A DNA stretch of 46,308 bases from Bryobacteraceae bacterium (GCA_014860455.1 JACZJQ010000334.1:1-46308), one strand, 5' to 3'. Numbered from the stretch's first letter, positions 18,806 to 27,703 are shown. Program-made: numbers and translations. Notes: generated from the letters alone by a model not told the origin.

Positions 18806-20161
18806 ATGAAATCGCGCTGGCAGATCCTGATTGTCGACGACGAAGAGGTGATGGCCGAATCGCTCGCCGCTTGGCTCCGCGAAGACGGCTATACCGTGGA
18901 CACGGCTCCATCGGGCCGCGCTGCGGTGTCGCACGCCCGCGAGACCGACTACGCCATCTACTTTGTCGACCTGAAAATGCCGGGCGGCATGGACGGCATC
19001 GAAACGATGATGGAGATCCGCCGCCTGCGGCCAGACGCCTCCGTCATCATCATCACCGCCTACGCCACGGTGGACACCGCCATCACAGCCATGAAGGAAG
19101 GGGCGCAGGAGTATATCGTCAAGCCCTGCAATCCCGAGGAGATCTCGCTGCTGGTGGACCGCATCATCAAGGTCAAGAACCTCCAACTCGAAAACCAGAT
19201 GCTGCGCAAACGTCTCACCGGCCAGTACGAATACCGCGACATCATCACCAAGAATTCGAAGATGCAGGCCATCCTCTCGCTGGTGCGCGACGTCTCCAGC
19301 CTTCGCTCCACCGTTCTCATCCGCGGCGCCAGCGGAACGGGTAAGGAACTGATCGCCCGCGCCATCCACTACTCCGGCGACCGCGCCTCAAGCCCGTTCG
19401 TCGCCGTCTCCTGCGCCTCGCTCGCCGAAACGCTGCTCGAAAGTGAACTGTTCGGTTATGAGAAGGGAGCGTTCACGGGCGCGGCCAACCAGACCAAGGG
19501 CAAATTCGAGGTCGCCGACGGCGGAACCATTTTCCTCGACGAGATCGGCGACATCTCGCCCAAACTCCAGGCCGACCTGCTCCGCGTCCTTCAGGAACGC
19601 CGTTTCTACCGCCTCGGCGGGACCACCGAGATCCAGGTGGATGCGCGAGTCATCGCCGCGACGAACAAGGATCTCACCGAGGAGGTCCGCGAGGGCCGCT
19701 TCCGCGACGACCTCTACTACCGCCTCAACGTCATCGAAATCAACATTCCGCCGCTGGCCGATCGCCGTGACGATATCCCCCACTTGGCCCGCCACTTCGT
19801 CGCCCGTTTGTCGTCGGAAATCGGCAAAGCGGTCTCCGGCATCGGCGATGATGCACTCAAAGTCCTGCTCGATTACGACTGGCCCGGCAACATCCGTGAA
19901 CTCGAAAACGCCGTCGAGCGCGCCATCGTGACCACCCGCAACCGCTCGCTCTGCGCCGAGGACTTCGCCTTCCTCGAAACCGCCATGCGGGCCCGCGCCA
20001 ACTGGGCCGTCCCGCCGATTTCCCTGTTGGACATCGAGAAAATGGCCGTCGAATCCGCCCTCGGACGTTCGCAAGGCAATATCAAGGAGGCTGCCGCCTC
20101 ACTCGGCATCGACCGCTCCACCCTCTACGAGAAGATCAAGAAGTTCGGCATCCAGCGCTGA
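18806..20161 (+). CDS. NtrC-family sigma-54-dependent response regulator
   Basis: 451 residues. Receiver domain 1-125 with phospho-acceptor Asp55 (YFVDLKMPG), the acidic pair DD11-12 and Lys106 (VKP). The AAA+ domain (about 145-380) has Walker A GASGTGKE (174-181), the sigma-54-contacting GAFTGA loop (221-226) and FLDEIGDISPKLQADLLRVLQ. A Fis-type HTH ends the protein (NIKEAAASLGIDRSTLYEKIKKFGI). It activates sigma-54 promoters when phosphorylated, presumably by the heme-type kinase encoded 600 bp upstream. The start has GAGAG upstream, 10 bp behind the archaemetzincin stop. Its target promoters were not located. Confidence 0.95.
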   Translation: MKSRWQILIVDDEEVMAESLAAWLREDGYTVDTAPSGRAAVSHARETDYAIYFVDLKMPGGMDGIETMMEIRRLRPDASVIIITAYATVDTAITAMKEGAQEYIVKPCNPEEISLLVDRIIKVKNLQLENQMLRKRLTGQYEYRDIITKNSKMQAILSLVRDVSSLRSTVLIRGASGTGKELIARAIHYSGDRASSPFVAVSCASLAETLLESELFGYEKGAFTGAANQTKGKFEVADGGTIFLDEIGDISPKLQADLLRVLQERRFYRLGGTTEIQVDARVIAATNKDLTEEVREGRFRDDLYYRLNVIEINIPPLADRRDDIPHLARHFVARLSSEIGKAVSGIGDDALKVLLDYDWPGNIRELENAVERAIVTTRNRSLCAEDFAFLETAMRARANWAVPPISLLDIEKMAVESALGRSQGNIKEAAASLGIDRSTLYEKIKKFGIQR

Positions 20162-20180
20162 CCGGCTGCTGGATCCGGTC
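20160..20180 (+). terminator. Hairpin closing the two-component operon
   Basis: GACCGG (20160-20165) and CCGGTC (20175-20180) form a 6-bp stem with a 9-nt loop that begins in the stop codon of the response regulator. The following sequence TCTCTGGG is only weakly U-rich. Confidence 0.4.
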
Positions 20181-20297
20181 TCTGGGCGTGGTACTCAATG
20201 ACAGAAACTTCATTCAGATCAAGCCATTCCGTGCCGATGCGTTGATTGGCGGCGGATCGGAGCCGCGACGTAAGATAACTGTGCAGGCAGGTGCGAG

Positions 20298-21086
20298 GTG
20301 AATCCATTCGCCACTTCAAGCATGGCAGCGGGCTACGCAACTGCCAGACCGCCGGTCCATGCCATCGTGCTCGATAAGGTCCGGGAGGCCTTCTGCGGGA
20401 GGATGCGCCCGCGCCGGGCTCTGGATGTCGGCTGTGGGGCTGGGCTGTCGACGAAGCCGTTAACCGCCTTCGTCGAGCATTGCATAGGGCTGGAACCCGC
20501 GGTTTCAATGCTGAAGTTCGCCCGCACAGTCGTGCCAGGGGCGCGGTTTGTCTCCGGCGTGGCCGAGTCGCTGCCCTTTCGCAGTGGTTCGATCGACTTG
20601 ATGACGGCCGCCGGCTCGCTGAACTACGTCAGCCTAAACCACTTCTTTCCTGAAGCGCTGCGGGTGCTGGACCGCAGCGGCTGCCTGGTGGTTTACGATT
20701 ACCCGGCGGGGCGCAACTTCCATTCCTCCGAGGATCTCGACCTCTGGTTTGGTCATTTTCGCGCACGTTACCCGAAGCCGCCATCCGAGGCGCTTAAACT
20801 GACACCGGAGATCCTTGAGCGCATCGTTACCGGCTTCCGTCTTGGCCCGCATGAGTATTTCGAGACCTGCATCAAAATGACCTGCCAGGCCTATGCGGCC
20901 TACATGATGTCGGAAACCAACGTCGCCAGGGCAATCCGTGAGGGCGAGAGCGAGGAGGCCATTCGCAACTGGGTTGAATCGACGCTTCCTCCGGTTTTCG
21001 ACGGCCGGGAGCGGGAGATCGTCTTCAAGGGCTATTATGCTTGCCTGGAGCCGGCTCGCGGCGTCAGTTCCAAGCACTTCCAGTAG
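20298..21086 (+). CDS. SAM-dependent class I methyltransferase
   Basis: 262 residues from GTG 20298; ATG 20322 (MAAGYATARPP) is an alternative. Class I fold: motif I ALDVGCGAGLSTKPL (about 41-55), an acidic residue at the end of strand 2 (GLEPAVSML), motif for strand 4 GSIDLMTAAGSLNYV, and a loop containing LDRSGCLVVYDY. Resembles the UbiE/Methyltransf_11 group acting on small molecules. The acceptor is unknown. It appears to be transcribed alone. The 205 bp between it and the tRNA gene hold only the tRNA promoter. Confidence 0.8.
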   Translation: MNPFATSSMAAGYATARPPVHAIVLDKVREAFCGRMRPRRALDVGCGAGLSTKPLTAFVEHCIGLEPAVSMLKFARTVVPGARFVSGVAESLPFRSGSIDLMTAAGSLNYVSLNHFFPEALRVLDRSGCLVVYDYPAGRNFHSSEDLDLWFGHFRARYPKPPSEALKLTPEILERIVTGFRLGPHEYFETCIKMTCQAYAAYMMSETNVARAIREGESEEAIRNWVESTLPPVFDGREREIVFKGYYACLEPARGVSSKHFQ

Positions 21087-21255
21087 CCATCCAGACAGCG
21101 GAAAGCGTGGCGCAGCAGCAGCGCTCAAGCCCGGATGGGGAGGCGGTTTGCTCCGAATCAGGATGGGTCCGGATATGCGCATCCGTAGCGCCAGCGCGCA
21201 GCCGCCGGTGCAGAAAACGCACCCCCCAAACTGGCTCTCGCGACGGTGGCGAGCT

Positions 21256-21285
21256 TTGCGCCGCGGGCCCTGTGTGCGCTATCTT
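21256..21285 (+). promoter_or_regulatory. Promoter of tRNA-Ser
   Basis: TTGCGC (21256-21261), an 18-bp spacer and TATCTT (21280-21285), ending 7 nt before the mature tRNA 5' end. The spacing implies an almost leaderless precursor. Confidence 0.5.
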
Positions 21286-21292
21286 GGTAAGC

Positions 21293-21382
21293 GGTGAGGT
21301 GCGAGAGTGGTTGAATCGGGCGGTCTCGAAAACCGTTGAACCTTTACGGGTTCCGTGGGTTCGAATCCCACCCTCACCGCCA
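21293..21382 (+). tRNA. tRNA-Ser (anticodon CGA)
   Basis: The acceptor stem GGTGAGG (21293-21299) pairs with CCTCACC (21372-21378), followed by discriminator G and an encoded CCA (21380-21382). The anticodon arm is GCGGT-CTCGAAA-ACCGT with anticodon CGA at 21327-21329. There is a long class II variable arm, as expected for serine, and the T arm is GTGGG-TTCGAAT-CCCAC. It reads UCG codons. Confidence 0.96.
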
Positions 21383-21659
21383 TATTAAAATCAACAACTT
21401 AGGCCAGGACAGCCAAAACGGCGGGCAATGATTCTGCAATGGCGCCGTGGCTGTCGCCAAGTTGAATCGGCTCTACGCCAAAAACGGGGGACACCCCGGC
21501 TCCAAGAACAGTTTACGCGCATTGGACTTCCACTTGGGCAGTTCTTGGGCAATGCCTGTCAGAATCGAGGCGGTCAACCATGGTCTCGAACGTCTACCAC
21601 CGTCACGAAGCCACGCGATGCATCCGCGCGTACTCTTGGGCTTGCCGTCACGCTCAACC
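21383..21659 (+). other. Gene-poor stretch downstream of tRNA-Ser
   Basis: 277 bp with no recognisable gene. Short open frames occur on the plus strand (for example from 21447) but match nothing known to me and lack ribosome-binding sites. No duplicate of the tRNA 3' end was found, so there is no direct sign of an integrated element. Confidence 0.4.
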
Positions 21660-22358
21660 TTAGAGTTTGTCGAACGTGTCGGCTGAATGGAACCACACCA
21701 GCGCCTGAGGTTTCACCCAGCCGGATGTGATGAAGGGATCCTCTGAGCAGAGTTGCAGCGCTTCGCCGGCCTTTTCCGTCTTGTAGATGGCGACGCCAAC
21801 GAACTCCTTCGAGCCCACAAGCGGTGCGATGGCGTGAACGGCGCCCGATGCCTTCAGTTTGTCCATGAAAGCCATGTGCGACGTCAGAATCCCGCGGTTG
21901 GCCTCCGCGTTCAGGTCGGCCGGCCACCGGCTGGTTTTCCAATAGACGACCAGCGCGCTGCGGGTCATCTTGAACTCGGCGTTGGGATCGGCCTTCATCT
22001 TTGCCATCGTCACAGCACCGATGCCGGGAGGCCCCGGCCACGGGGCGACATCCACGATGAGCCTCTTGTTCTGGACCGCCGGATCCTGCGAAGCGAGTTC
22101 GCGGGCCTGCTCCAGCGTGATGCCCTGAAACAGGACGACGCCCCGCAGATCCGGATCGCCCAGAGGCCCGGCAGCGATCAGATGCCCCATGCCGGCCATC
22201 TTGCCGAGGTGAGCCATGTGAAGCTTCTGGATCTCTTGGGCTTTTTCGGCGGGGATTTCGGCGCGCTCGGGGTGCGCGCGTAGGAATCCAAAAACATACT
22301 CCGGCGCGGTTTGCGCATGGATGGCGGTACAGAGCAGCAAGGTCAGAATCAGACGCAT
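21660..22358 (-). CDS. Exported protein with two YciI-like domains
   Basis: 232 residues from ATG 22358 (MRLILTLLLCTAIHAQT), chosen because it yields a signal peptide; an in-frame ATG lies six codons upstream (22376) and the frame runs further without support. Two ferredoxin-like YciI/DGPF repeats are visible. The first runs about 20-105 (YVFGFLRAHPER ... MAHLGKMAGMGHLIAAGPLGDPDLRGVVLF). The second runs about 120-225 (SALVVYWKTS ... SHMAFMDKLKASGAVHAIAPLVGSKEFVGVAIY). YciI proteins bind small ligands, and some are dioxygenase- or dehalogenase-like; the role of exported tandem forms is unknown. Confidence 0.65.
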   Translation of the reverse strand: MRLILTLLLCTAIHAQTAPEYVFGFLRAHPERAEIPAEKAQEIQKLHMAHLGKMAGMGHLIAAGPLGDPDLRGVVLFQGITLEQARELASQDPAVQNKRLIVDVAPWPGPPGIGAVTMAKMKADPNAEFKMTRSALVVYWKTSRWPADLNAEANRGILTSHMAFMDKLKASGAVHAIAPLVGSKEFVGVAIYKTEKAGEALQLCSEDPFITSGWVKPQALVWFHSADTFDKL

Positions 22359-22462
22359 CTGGTGAGGATACACCATCTCTTCTGGTCCGGAAGGTAACAT
22401 CTGGTGTCGTGGACAGGTTGATCTTCGCGTATTCCGGACGCCGAAGGCCGATGCGGAAAGGC

Positions 22463-22492
22463 TTGCCGCCATCACCGCCCGCGGCGTATGCT
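22463..22492 (+). promoter_or_regulatory. Promoter of the nfeD-slipin operon
   Basis: TTGCCG (22463-22468), an 18-bp spacer and TATGCT (22487-22492). The start codon at 22514 is preceded by a strong GGAGG (22503-22507), so this transcript has a conventional short leader. Confidence 0.5.
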
Positions 22493-22513
22493 GGGGTCGG
22501 CCGGAGGTTCGCC

Positions 22514-23812
22514 ATGTCACACTGCGTGCTCGGCTTACTGGCGTTGAGCTTGGCTTCGCTGCAATCGCAGGCCCAGTGCCTGCTGCGCGTGGACATCGAC
22601 GGGGTCATCCACCCTGTCACGGTCGAGATTCTCGAACGCGCCGCCTTCCAGGCTAAACAGCAGAACTGCTCCCTGCTGCTGGTCAGGCTCAACACACCCG
22701 GCGGTTTTGCTGACGCCACCCGAAGAGCGGTAGAGGTCCTGATCTCCTCCGAGCCGCCCGTCGTGGCCTACGTCGCACCCAGCGGGGGACGCGCCGCTTC
22801 AGCCGGATTCTGGCTGCTGGAAGCCGCCGACGTCGCAGCGATGGCGCCCGGAACCAACACCGGGGCGGCGACGCCCGTCCTGCTGGCCGGACAGCCCGAC
22901 GAGGTGATGAAGCGGAAGATCGAAAACGACGCCGCGGCGTCGATTCGTAGCCTGGCCGACCGCCGCGGCCGCAACAGCGCCGAAGCCGAAAAAACAGTCC
23001 GTGAAAGCAAATCGTTCACCGACCGGGAGGCGCTGGAACGAAATCTCATCGACCTGGTCGCAACCAACGAGACTGAACTGCTGCGGTTGCTCGACGGGCG
23101 CGAAGTCCGCCGCTTCGACGGCCGGCGGCAGAAGCTGGCTTCATCCCCGGCCCGGATCATAGTCTACGAACGCAGCCTGAAGCAGAAGGTGCAGGAATCG
23201 TTGAGCGATCCGAACCTGGCGCTGGCGATCCTGGTGCTCGGCCTCATGGGGCTCTATATCGAATTCACGGCGCCGGGCGTGGTGCTGCCAGGCGTGTTGG
23301 GCGGCATCCTGACGCTGCTGGGCCTGTCGGCTCTCAGCGTGATGCCGGTCAGTTGGGCGGGGGCGGGGCTGATCCTGCTGGCCATTGCATTGTTCGCGCT
23401 GGAGACGCAGGTGCCGTCACACGGAGTCCTTGGGACTGGCGGCGCGGTGGCGATGGTGCTGGGCAGCATCCTGCTTGTCGATAGCCCGTTACCCGAATTG
23501 CGGATCCGCCTTTCCACCGCTCTCGCCTTGAGCCTGCCCTTTGCCCTGATCACACTCTTTCTGGTGACCATCGTCGTCAAAGCGCGCAGGCGCAAGGCGG
23601 CAACAGGCGTCGAGGGCATGACCGGTCTCAGCGGCATCTCCCTCACTGACGTTGGCGCCGCAGGCCAGGTTCTCGTCCATGGCGAGATATGGCAGGCCCG
23701 ATCCGATTCGCCGATTCCTTCGGGCGCCCCTATCCGGGTGTCCTCCATCCACGGACTTGAACTGACCGTGCGTCCGGACTCTGGCCCGGACGCCGGGGAG
23801 AATCCAACATGA
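22514..23812 (+). CDS. NfeD family protein, long form with ClpP-like serine protease domain
   Basis: 432 residues from ATG 22514. Signal peptide [21 protein letters not shown], then a ClpP/crotonase-fold protease domain (about 25-200) with [18 protein letters not shown] and the serine motif [13 protein letters not shown]. Next comes a membrane region of about four helices (about 225-355) and a C-terminal OB-fold (about 370-432). Long NfeD proteins are membrane proteases that cleave the hydrophobic tails of stomatin-type partners. The slipin gene overlaps its stop by 4 bp (ATGA), confirming the pair. Confidence 0.9.
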   Translation: MSHCVLGLLALSLASLQSQAQCLLRVDIDGVIHPVTVEILERAAFQAKQQNCSLLLVRLNTPGGFADATRRAVEVLISSEPPVVAYVAPSGGRAASAGFWLLEAADVAAMAPGTNTGAATPVLLAGQPDEVMKRKIENDAAASIRSLADRRGRNSAEAEKTVRESKSFTDREALERNLIDLVATNETELLRLLDGREVRRFDGRRQKLASSPARIIVYERSLKQKVQESLSDPNLALAILVLGLMGLYIEFTAPGVVLPGVLGGILTLLGLSALSVMPVSWAGAGLILLAIALFALETQVPSHGVLGTGGAVAMVLGSILLVDSPLPELRIRLSTALALSLPFALITLFLVTIVVKARRRKAATGVEGMTGLSGISLTDVGAAGQVLVHGEIWQARSDSPIPSGAPIRVSSIHGLELTVRPDSGPDAGENPT

Positions 23813-24585
23813 TTGTCAACTACTGGTTCGTCGCCATCCTCATCATCGCCATCTACCTTCTCTCCTCCATAAAGATCCTGCGCGAGTACGAGCGCGGCGT
23901 CATATTCCGTCTCGGCCGCGTGCTGGAGAAGCCCAAGGGTCCCGGCATTATCCTCGTCTTCGCTCCCGTCGACCGGATGGTGCGCATCTCCCTGCGGATC
24001 GAAACCCTCGAGGTCCCTTCACAGGACGTAGTCACCCACGACAACGTGACCGTCAAGGTGAATGCGGTCGTTTTCTTCCGCGTGATCGATCCCAATCTGG
24101 CCGTCCTCGAGGTATCAAACTTCCTGCATGCGACATCGCAACTGGCGCAGACCACGCTGCGCAGCGTGCTCGGCGAGGTCGAACTCGACGAACTGCTGAG
24201 CAACCGCGAAAAGCTCAACGCGCGCCTCCAGTCCATCCTCGACCGCCACACCGCCGCCTGGGGCGTCAAGGTCGCCATGGTCGAGGTCAAGCAGGTCGAA
24301 CTGCCCGAGCAGATGGTCCGAGCCATCGCCAAGCAGGCCGAGGCCGAGCGCGAGCGCCGCGCCAAGGTGATCCACGCCGAAGGCGAACACATGGCCGCCG
24401 AGCGGCTGGCCATGGCCGCGGCTGTGATCCAGCAGCAGCCCGTCGCCATCCAGTTACGCTACTTGCAGACGCTGGTCGAGATCGGCACCGAAAACAACAC
24501 GACCGTTGTCTTCCCGCTGCCCATCGATTTTCTGAACTCTCTTGGAGGCCTCGTCAGGAAAGACAAGAAGGAGGACGCCGCCTGA
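23809..24585 (+). CDS. Slipin (stomatin-like SPFH membrane protein)
   Basis: 258 residues: an N-terminal membrane anchor ([19 protein letters not shown]), the SPFH/Band 7 domain ([33 protein letters not shown] ... [17 protein letters not shown]), a coiled coil rich in Glu, Arg and Ala ([26 protein letters not shown]), and a C-terminal hydrophobic segment ([15 protein letters not shown]), the typical target of NfeD cleavage. It organises membrane microdomains as oligomers. Translationally coupled to nfeD. Confidence 0.93.
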   Translation: MIVNYWFVAILIIAIYLLSSIKILREYERGVIFRLGRVLEKPKGPGIILVFAPVDRMVRISLRIETLEVPSQDVVTHDNVTVKVNAVVFFRVIDPNLAVLEVSNFLHATSQLAQTTLRSVLGEVELDELLSNREKLNARLQSILDRHTAAWGVKVAMVEVKQVELPEQMVRAIAKQAEAERERRAKVIHAEGEHMAAERLAMAAAVIQQQPVAIQLRYLQTLVEIGTENNTTVVFPLPIDFLNSLGGLVRKDKKEDAA

Positions 24586-24601
24586 CGCAGGCCCTTCAGG
24601 C
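24580..24601 (+). terminator. Possible hairpin after the slipin gene
   Basis: GCCTGA (24580-24585) and TCAGGC (24596-24601) form a 6-bp stem with a 10-nt loop starting in the slipin stop codon. There is no U-tract. Confidence 0.3.
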
Positions 24602-24639
24602 ACAGCGGACGACGACGCCCGCGTACAATAGTCGAGGAA

Positions 24640-25575
24640 GTGCCTTCACCAGTCTCCTCGCGACTATCGGCAAAACTGTGCGGCATCCCGCTGCGCAACC
24701 CCGTATTGGCGGCGTCGGGGACTTTCGCCTACGGCATCGAATTCGAATCCGTGCTGGACCTGGAACAGGTGGGCGGCATCGTCGTCAAGGGCTTGTCGAA
24801 GGAGCCGATGAACGGCAACCCGGAACCCAGGGTCTACGAAGCCGAGGCCGGCATGATCAACTCCATCGGTCTGCAGAACATCGGTGTGCGGGCCTTCGTC
24901 GCCGATAAACTCCCCGCCCTGCGCCGCCATTCGACTCCCGTCTTCGCCAACGTCTTCGGCTACGAAATCGACGACTATGTGGAAGTCGTCCGCGTCCTGA
25001 ACGGCGCCGAAGGTCTGGTCGCTTACGAACTGAACGTCTCCTGCCCCAATACCAAACACGGCGGCATCTATTTCTCATCCGACCCGGCACTGCTGGCCCA
25101 GCTTATCTCCGCCGTGAAAGCCATCGCCACCCGGCCCGTCATGGTGAAACTCTCCCCCAATGTAGCCAGCATCCCCGCCGTCGCCAAGGCGGCCGAGGAC
25201 GCCGGCGCCGACGCCATCTCGCTAGTAAACACCTTCATCTCGCTGGCCATCGATCCACGCACCCGCAAGCCTCGCCTCGGCGCCGGTTTCGGCGGACTCT
25301 CCGGCCCGGCCATTAAACCCATCGCGCTGCGCATGGTCCACGAGGCATGGCGGACGGTGAAGATCCCGGTTGTCGGACTCGGCGGCATCGGCTCGGGCAC
25401 GGACGCGGCCGAGTTCATGATCGCCGGCGCATCGGCGGTCCAGGTGGGCACGGCCACGTTCTGGGACCCGCGCTCGCCTGTCCGCATCGCGCGCGAACTC
25501 GACGCCTTCCTTCAAAATGAAAAGATCGGCAGTGTCCAAAGCCTCACCGGCACTCTCGATTGGGGAAAGAAATAA
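24640..25575 (+). CDS. pyrD: Dihydroorotate dehydrogenase, class 1
   Basis: 311 residues with a GTG start. It oxidises dihydroorotate to orotate in pyrimidine synthesis using FMN. Visible features are RNPVLAASGTFAYG, the catalytic-base cysteine in ELNVSCPNTKHGG (class 1 enzymes use Cys, class 2 use Ser), KLSPNV, GGLSGPAIKPIALRMV and GLGGIGSGTDAAEFMIAGASAVQVGTA. It looks like class 1B, whose NAD+-linked form normally needs PyrK, but no pyrK is adjacent. GAGGAA abuts the GTG and TACAAT (24624-24629) lies 10 nt upstream, so initiation may not be SD-driven. ridA follows by 2 bp. Confidence 0.93.
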   Translation: MPSPVSSRLSAKLCGIPLRNPVLAASGTFAYGIEFESVLDLEQVGGIVVKGLSKEPMNGNPEPRVYEAEAGMINSIGLQNIGVRAFVADKLPALRRHSTPVFANVFGYEIDDYVEVVRVLNGAEGLVAYELNVSCPNTKHGGIYFSSDPALLAQLISAVKAIATRPVMVKLSPNVASIPAVAKAAEDAGADAISLVNTFISLAIDPRTRKPRLGAGFGGLSGPAIKPIALRMVHEAWRTVKIPVVGLGGIGSGTDAAEFMIAGASAVQVGTATFWDPRSPVRIARELDAFLQNEKIGSVQSLTGTLDWGKK

Positions 25576-25577
25576 CC

Positions 25578-25967
25578 ATGAAGCAGATCATCTCCACCGA
25601 ACTCGCGCCCAAGGCCATCGGGCCGTATTCGCAGGCCGTCGCCTGGAACGGGCTTGTCTATCTCTCGGGCCAGATCCCGCTGGACCCCACCACGGGCCAG
25701 TTGGTCGAAGGCGGCATCACCGAACAGACCGTCCGCGTCCTCGGCAACCTCAAGGCCGTTCTCGAAGCCGCCGGTTCTGACCTGTCGCATGTCCTGAAGA
25801 CAACTGTCTTTCTCAAGGACATGGCCGAATTCGCCGCCATGAACGAAGTCTACGGCCGCTACTTCAGCCACAATCCGCCTGCCCGCGCCACCGTGGAAGC
25901 GGCCCGTTTGCCGCGCGATGTGCGGGTCGAAATCGAGTGCGTGGCGGCGGTCAAGGCTGAATCCTAG
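25578..25967 (+). CDS. ridA: RidA family enamine/imine deaminase
   Basis: 129 residues from ATG 25578, 2 bp after the pyrD stop. Canonical RidA features are present: APKAIGPYSQAV, VYLSGQIPLDPTTGQLV, TTVFLKDMAEFAAMNEVYGRYF, and the active-site segment PARATVEAARLPRDVRVEIECVA (Arg of the RATVE motif). It hydrolyses reactive 2-aminoacrylate-type enamines made by PLP enzymes. Unlike the tandem protein at 6419, it is cytoplasmic and has the full active site. Confidence 0.95.
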   Translation: MKQIISTELAPKAIGPYSQAVAWNGLVYLSGQIPLDPTTGQLVEGGITEQTVRVLGNLKAVLEAAGSDLSHVLKTTVFLKDMAEFAAMNEVYGRYFSHNPPARATVEAARLPRDVRVEIECVAAVKAES

Positions 25968-26017
25968 ACCAGGAAGCAATAGATCAGGAAACCCTCGAAA
26001 AGTTCTGCAATCCGGTG

Positions 26018-26048
26018 TACACTTTCCTCTGGCCCGAAACCTTGGGCC
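26018..26048 (+). promoter_or_regulatory. Aquaporin leader: -10-like box and 5' hairpin
   Basis: TACACT (26018-26023) is followed by GGCCC (26031-26035) and GGGCC (26044-26048), a 5-bp hairpin that would sit at the extreme 5' end of the mRNA. The strong Shine-Dalgarno GGAGGAGGA starts directly behind it, before ATG 26061. Confidence 0.35.
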
Positions 26049-26060
26049 GGAGGAGGAAGA

Positions 26061-26765
26061 ATGCCCATTTCCAAAAGGCTGGCGGCCGAGTTCTTCGGTA
26101 CGTTCTGGCTCGTCTTCGGCGGTTGCGGCAGCGCAGTGCTGGCCGCGGCCTTTCCTGAACTCGGTATCGGATTCGCCGGCGTAGCTCTTGCGTTCGGCCT
26201 CACTGTGCTGACGATGGCCTATGCCGTCGGACACATCTCGGGCTGCCATCTGAACCCCGCGGTGACGCTCGGTCTGGCGGCGGGTAAGCGCTTTCCTCCC
26301 GGCGAGATCCTGCCCTACTGGGTGGCGCAGGTGATTGGCGCGGTGGCCGGCGCGGCAGTATTGTTCGTGATCGCCAGTGGCAAGGCAGGTTTCGACGTCA
26401 CCGCCGGTTTCGCCTCAAACGGCTACGCTGAACACTCCCCCGGCGGATACACGCTCGTGGCCGGCATGACGGCCGAGATCGTACTGACCTTTTTCTTCCT
26501 GATGATCATCCTCGGCTCGACCGACAAACGCGCGCCTGCTGGATTTGCGCCCATCGCCATTGGCCTCGGCCTGACCCTCATCCATCTGATCGGCATCCCC
26601 GTGACCAATGTTTCGGTGAATCCGGCGCGCAGCACCGGCCCGGCGTTGTTCGCCGGCGGCTGGGCGCTGCAGCAGTTGTGGATGTTCTGGGTGGCGCCGC
26701 TGATCGGCGGAGCGCTCGCCGGAATCGTCTATCCTGCCATTGCCGGATCGGACAAGGACGAATAG
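26061..26765 (+). CDS. aqpZ: Aquaporin Z (MIP family water channel)
   Basis: 234 residues, six membrane helices and two half-helices carrying the NPA boxes: [11 protein letters not shown] (about 62-72) and [13 protein letters not shown] (about 184-196). The Arg after the second NPA and the His in [17 protein letters not shown] match the narrow aromatic/arginine filter of water-specific AqpZ rather than glycerol facilitators. It occupies the inner membrane. Transcribed alone, convergent with the TrmB-type gene. Confidence 0.94.
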   Translation: MPISKRLAAEFFGTFWLVFGGCGSAVLAAAFPELGIGFAGVALAFGLTVLTMAYAVGHISGCHLNPAVTLGLAAGKRFPPGEILPYWVAQVIGAVAGAAVLFVIASGKAGFDVTAGFASNGYAEHSPGGYTLVAGMTAEIVLTFFFLMIILGSTDKRAPAGFAPIAIGLGLTLIHLIGIPVTNVSVNPARSTGPALFAGGWALQQLWMFWVAPLIGGALAGIVYPAIAGSDKDE

Positions 26766-26769
26766 GCCT

Positions 26770-26783
26770 ACCCCGGCTGGGGT
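26770..26783. terminator. Small hairpin between convergent aqpZ and TrmB-type genes
   Basis: ACCCC (26770-26774) and GGGGT (26779-26783) with a GGCT tetraloop, 5 nt after the aqpZ stop and 6 nt before the stop of the convergent gene. It could serve both strands; neither side has a U-tract. Confidence 0.4.
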
Positions 26784-26789
26784 CCGCAA

Positions 26790-27614
26790 TCAGGGCTGCC
26801 CTGGGTTCGCTTGGTCCCAGCACTGGTCAAACAAAGTCCGCATGGCGCCTGCGAATCCCGCGTGATCGAAGATCACCGCGGTCCAGGCCGGTCGTGTGGT
26901 CACCGGATCAAGCAAGGCGACCAGACCTTGCTCGCCATCAAAGACCGCCAATTTCATTGGCAGTTCCGCCACCAGCCGCACTTCAACGCCGGCTAGCCGG
27001 TACTCGTCCAACCGCGACTGATGTGCCCGGTCCATGGCGCCCTGCTCGACAAGCAGCCGGCACCGCACTCCGCGCGCGCAGCACTGCTTCACCAGTTGCT
27101 CGTCCAGCGGATCCACCGCATACGGCGGCCGCGAAAACTCCACATAGTCCCGCTCCACGCTGGCCAGCATCGACCGGTAATGCACCGCAATCTGCGACGG
27201 GTCGCTCACGATGCGCAGGTAGTCGAGGTTGCCGCGGCCGTCCTGGCCGGCGGCGTAGGAGACCTTCAACTCGTGCGCCAGCGATTGCCCTTGCCGGCGC
27301 TGTTGCTCGAGCTCATGCTCGACCGCCTCCTTCTGCCGTTCCAGATAGGCCGGAATCGCCAAACCCGGCTCGACGGCGTAAAACAGCTTCGTCTTCTCCT
27401 GCACCACTTGCGCGAAGCCCTTCTCGACAAGGCTGTCGAGCACCTCGTAGATCTTCTGCCGCGGCACGCTGGCACGGGCCGCCAGCTCCAGCGCCTTGAA
27501 GCGAGGGTGCCCCACCAGCACCAGATACGACCGCGCCTCATAGGCGTTCAGCCCGATCTGCTGCAGCCGCCGCCAGTAGTTCTCATACCCTGGATCAGTC
27601 AGTTCGTTAGCCAT
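26790..27614 (-). CDS. TrmB family transcriptional regulator
   Basis: 274 residues. An N-terminal winged helix (about 10-85; LGLNAYEARSYLVLVGHPRFKALELAARASVPRQKIYEVLDSLVEKGFAQVV) matches the TrmB domain of sugar-responsive regulators. A coiled coil follows (about 95-125), then a PLD-like effector domain (HYRSMLASVERDYVEFSRPPY ... LVALLDP). TrmB proteins are mostly archaeal maltose/trehalose regulators but occur in bacteria. No sugar transporter is adjacent, so the target is not evident. The start is supported by AGGTCCT just upstream. Confidence 0.82.
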   Translation of the reverse strand: MANELTDPGYENYWRRLQQIGLNAYEARSYLVLVGHPRFKALELAARASVPRQKIYEVLDSLVEKGFAQVVQEKTKLFYAVEPGLAIPAYLERQKEAVEHELEQQRRQGQSLAHELKVSYAAGQDGRGNLDYLRIVSDPSQIAVHYRSMLASVERDYVEFSRPPYAVDPLDEQLVKQCCARGVRCRLLVEQGAMDRAHQSRLDEYRLAGVEVRLVAELPMKLAVFDGEQGLVALLDPVTTRPAWTAVIFDHAGFAGAMRTLFDQCWDQANPGQP

Positions 27615-27703
27615 AGGACCTGCGTGAGCCCATCACTTATATCACACGGCAGAGTCAGATTCGCGCCCGTGCCCTGAGCCGGTTGAGAGATCATGGTTCT
27701 TGC

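Noticed and set aside
21383-21659. Integrative element at tRNA-Ser
   Set aside because: No integrase frame and no repeat of the tRNA 3' end downstream within the window.
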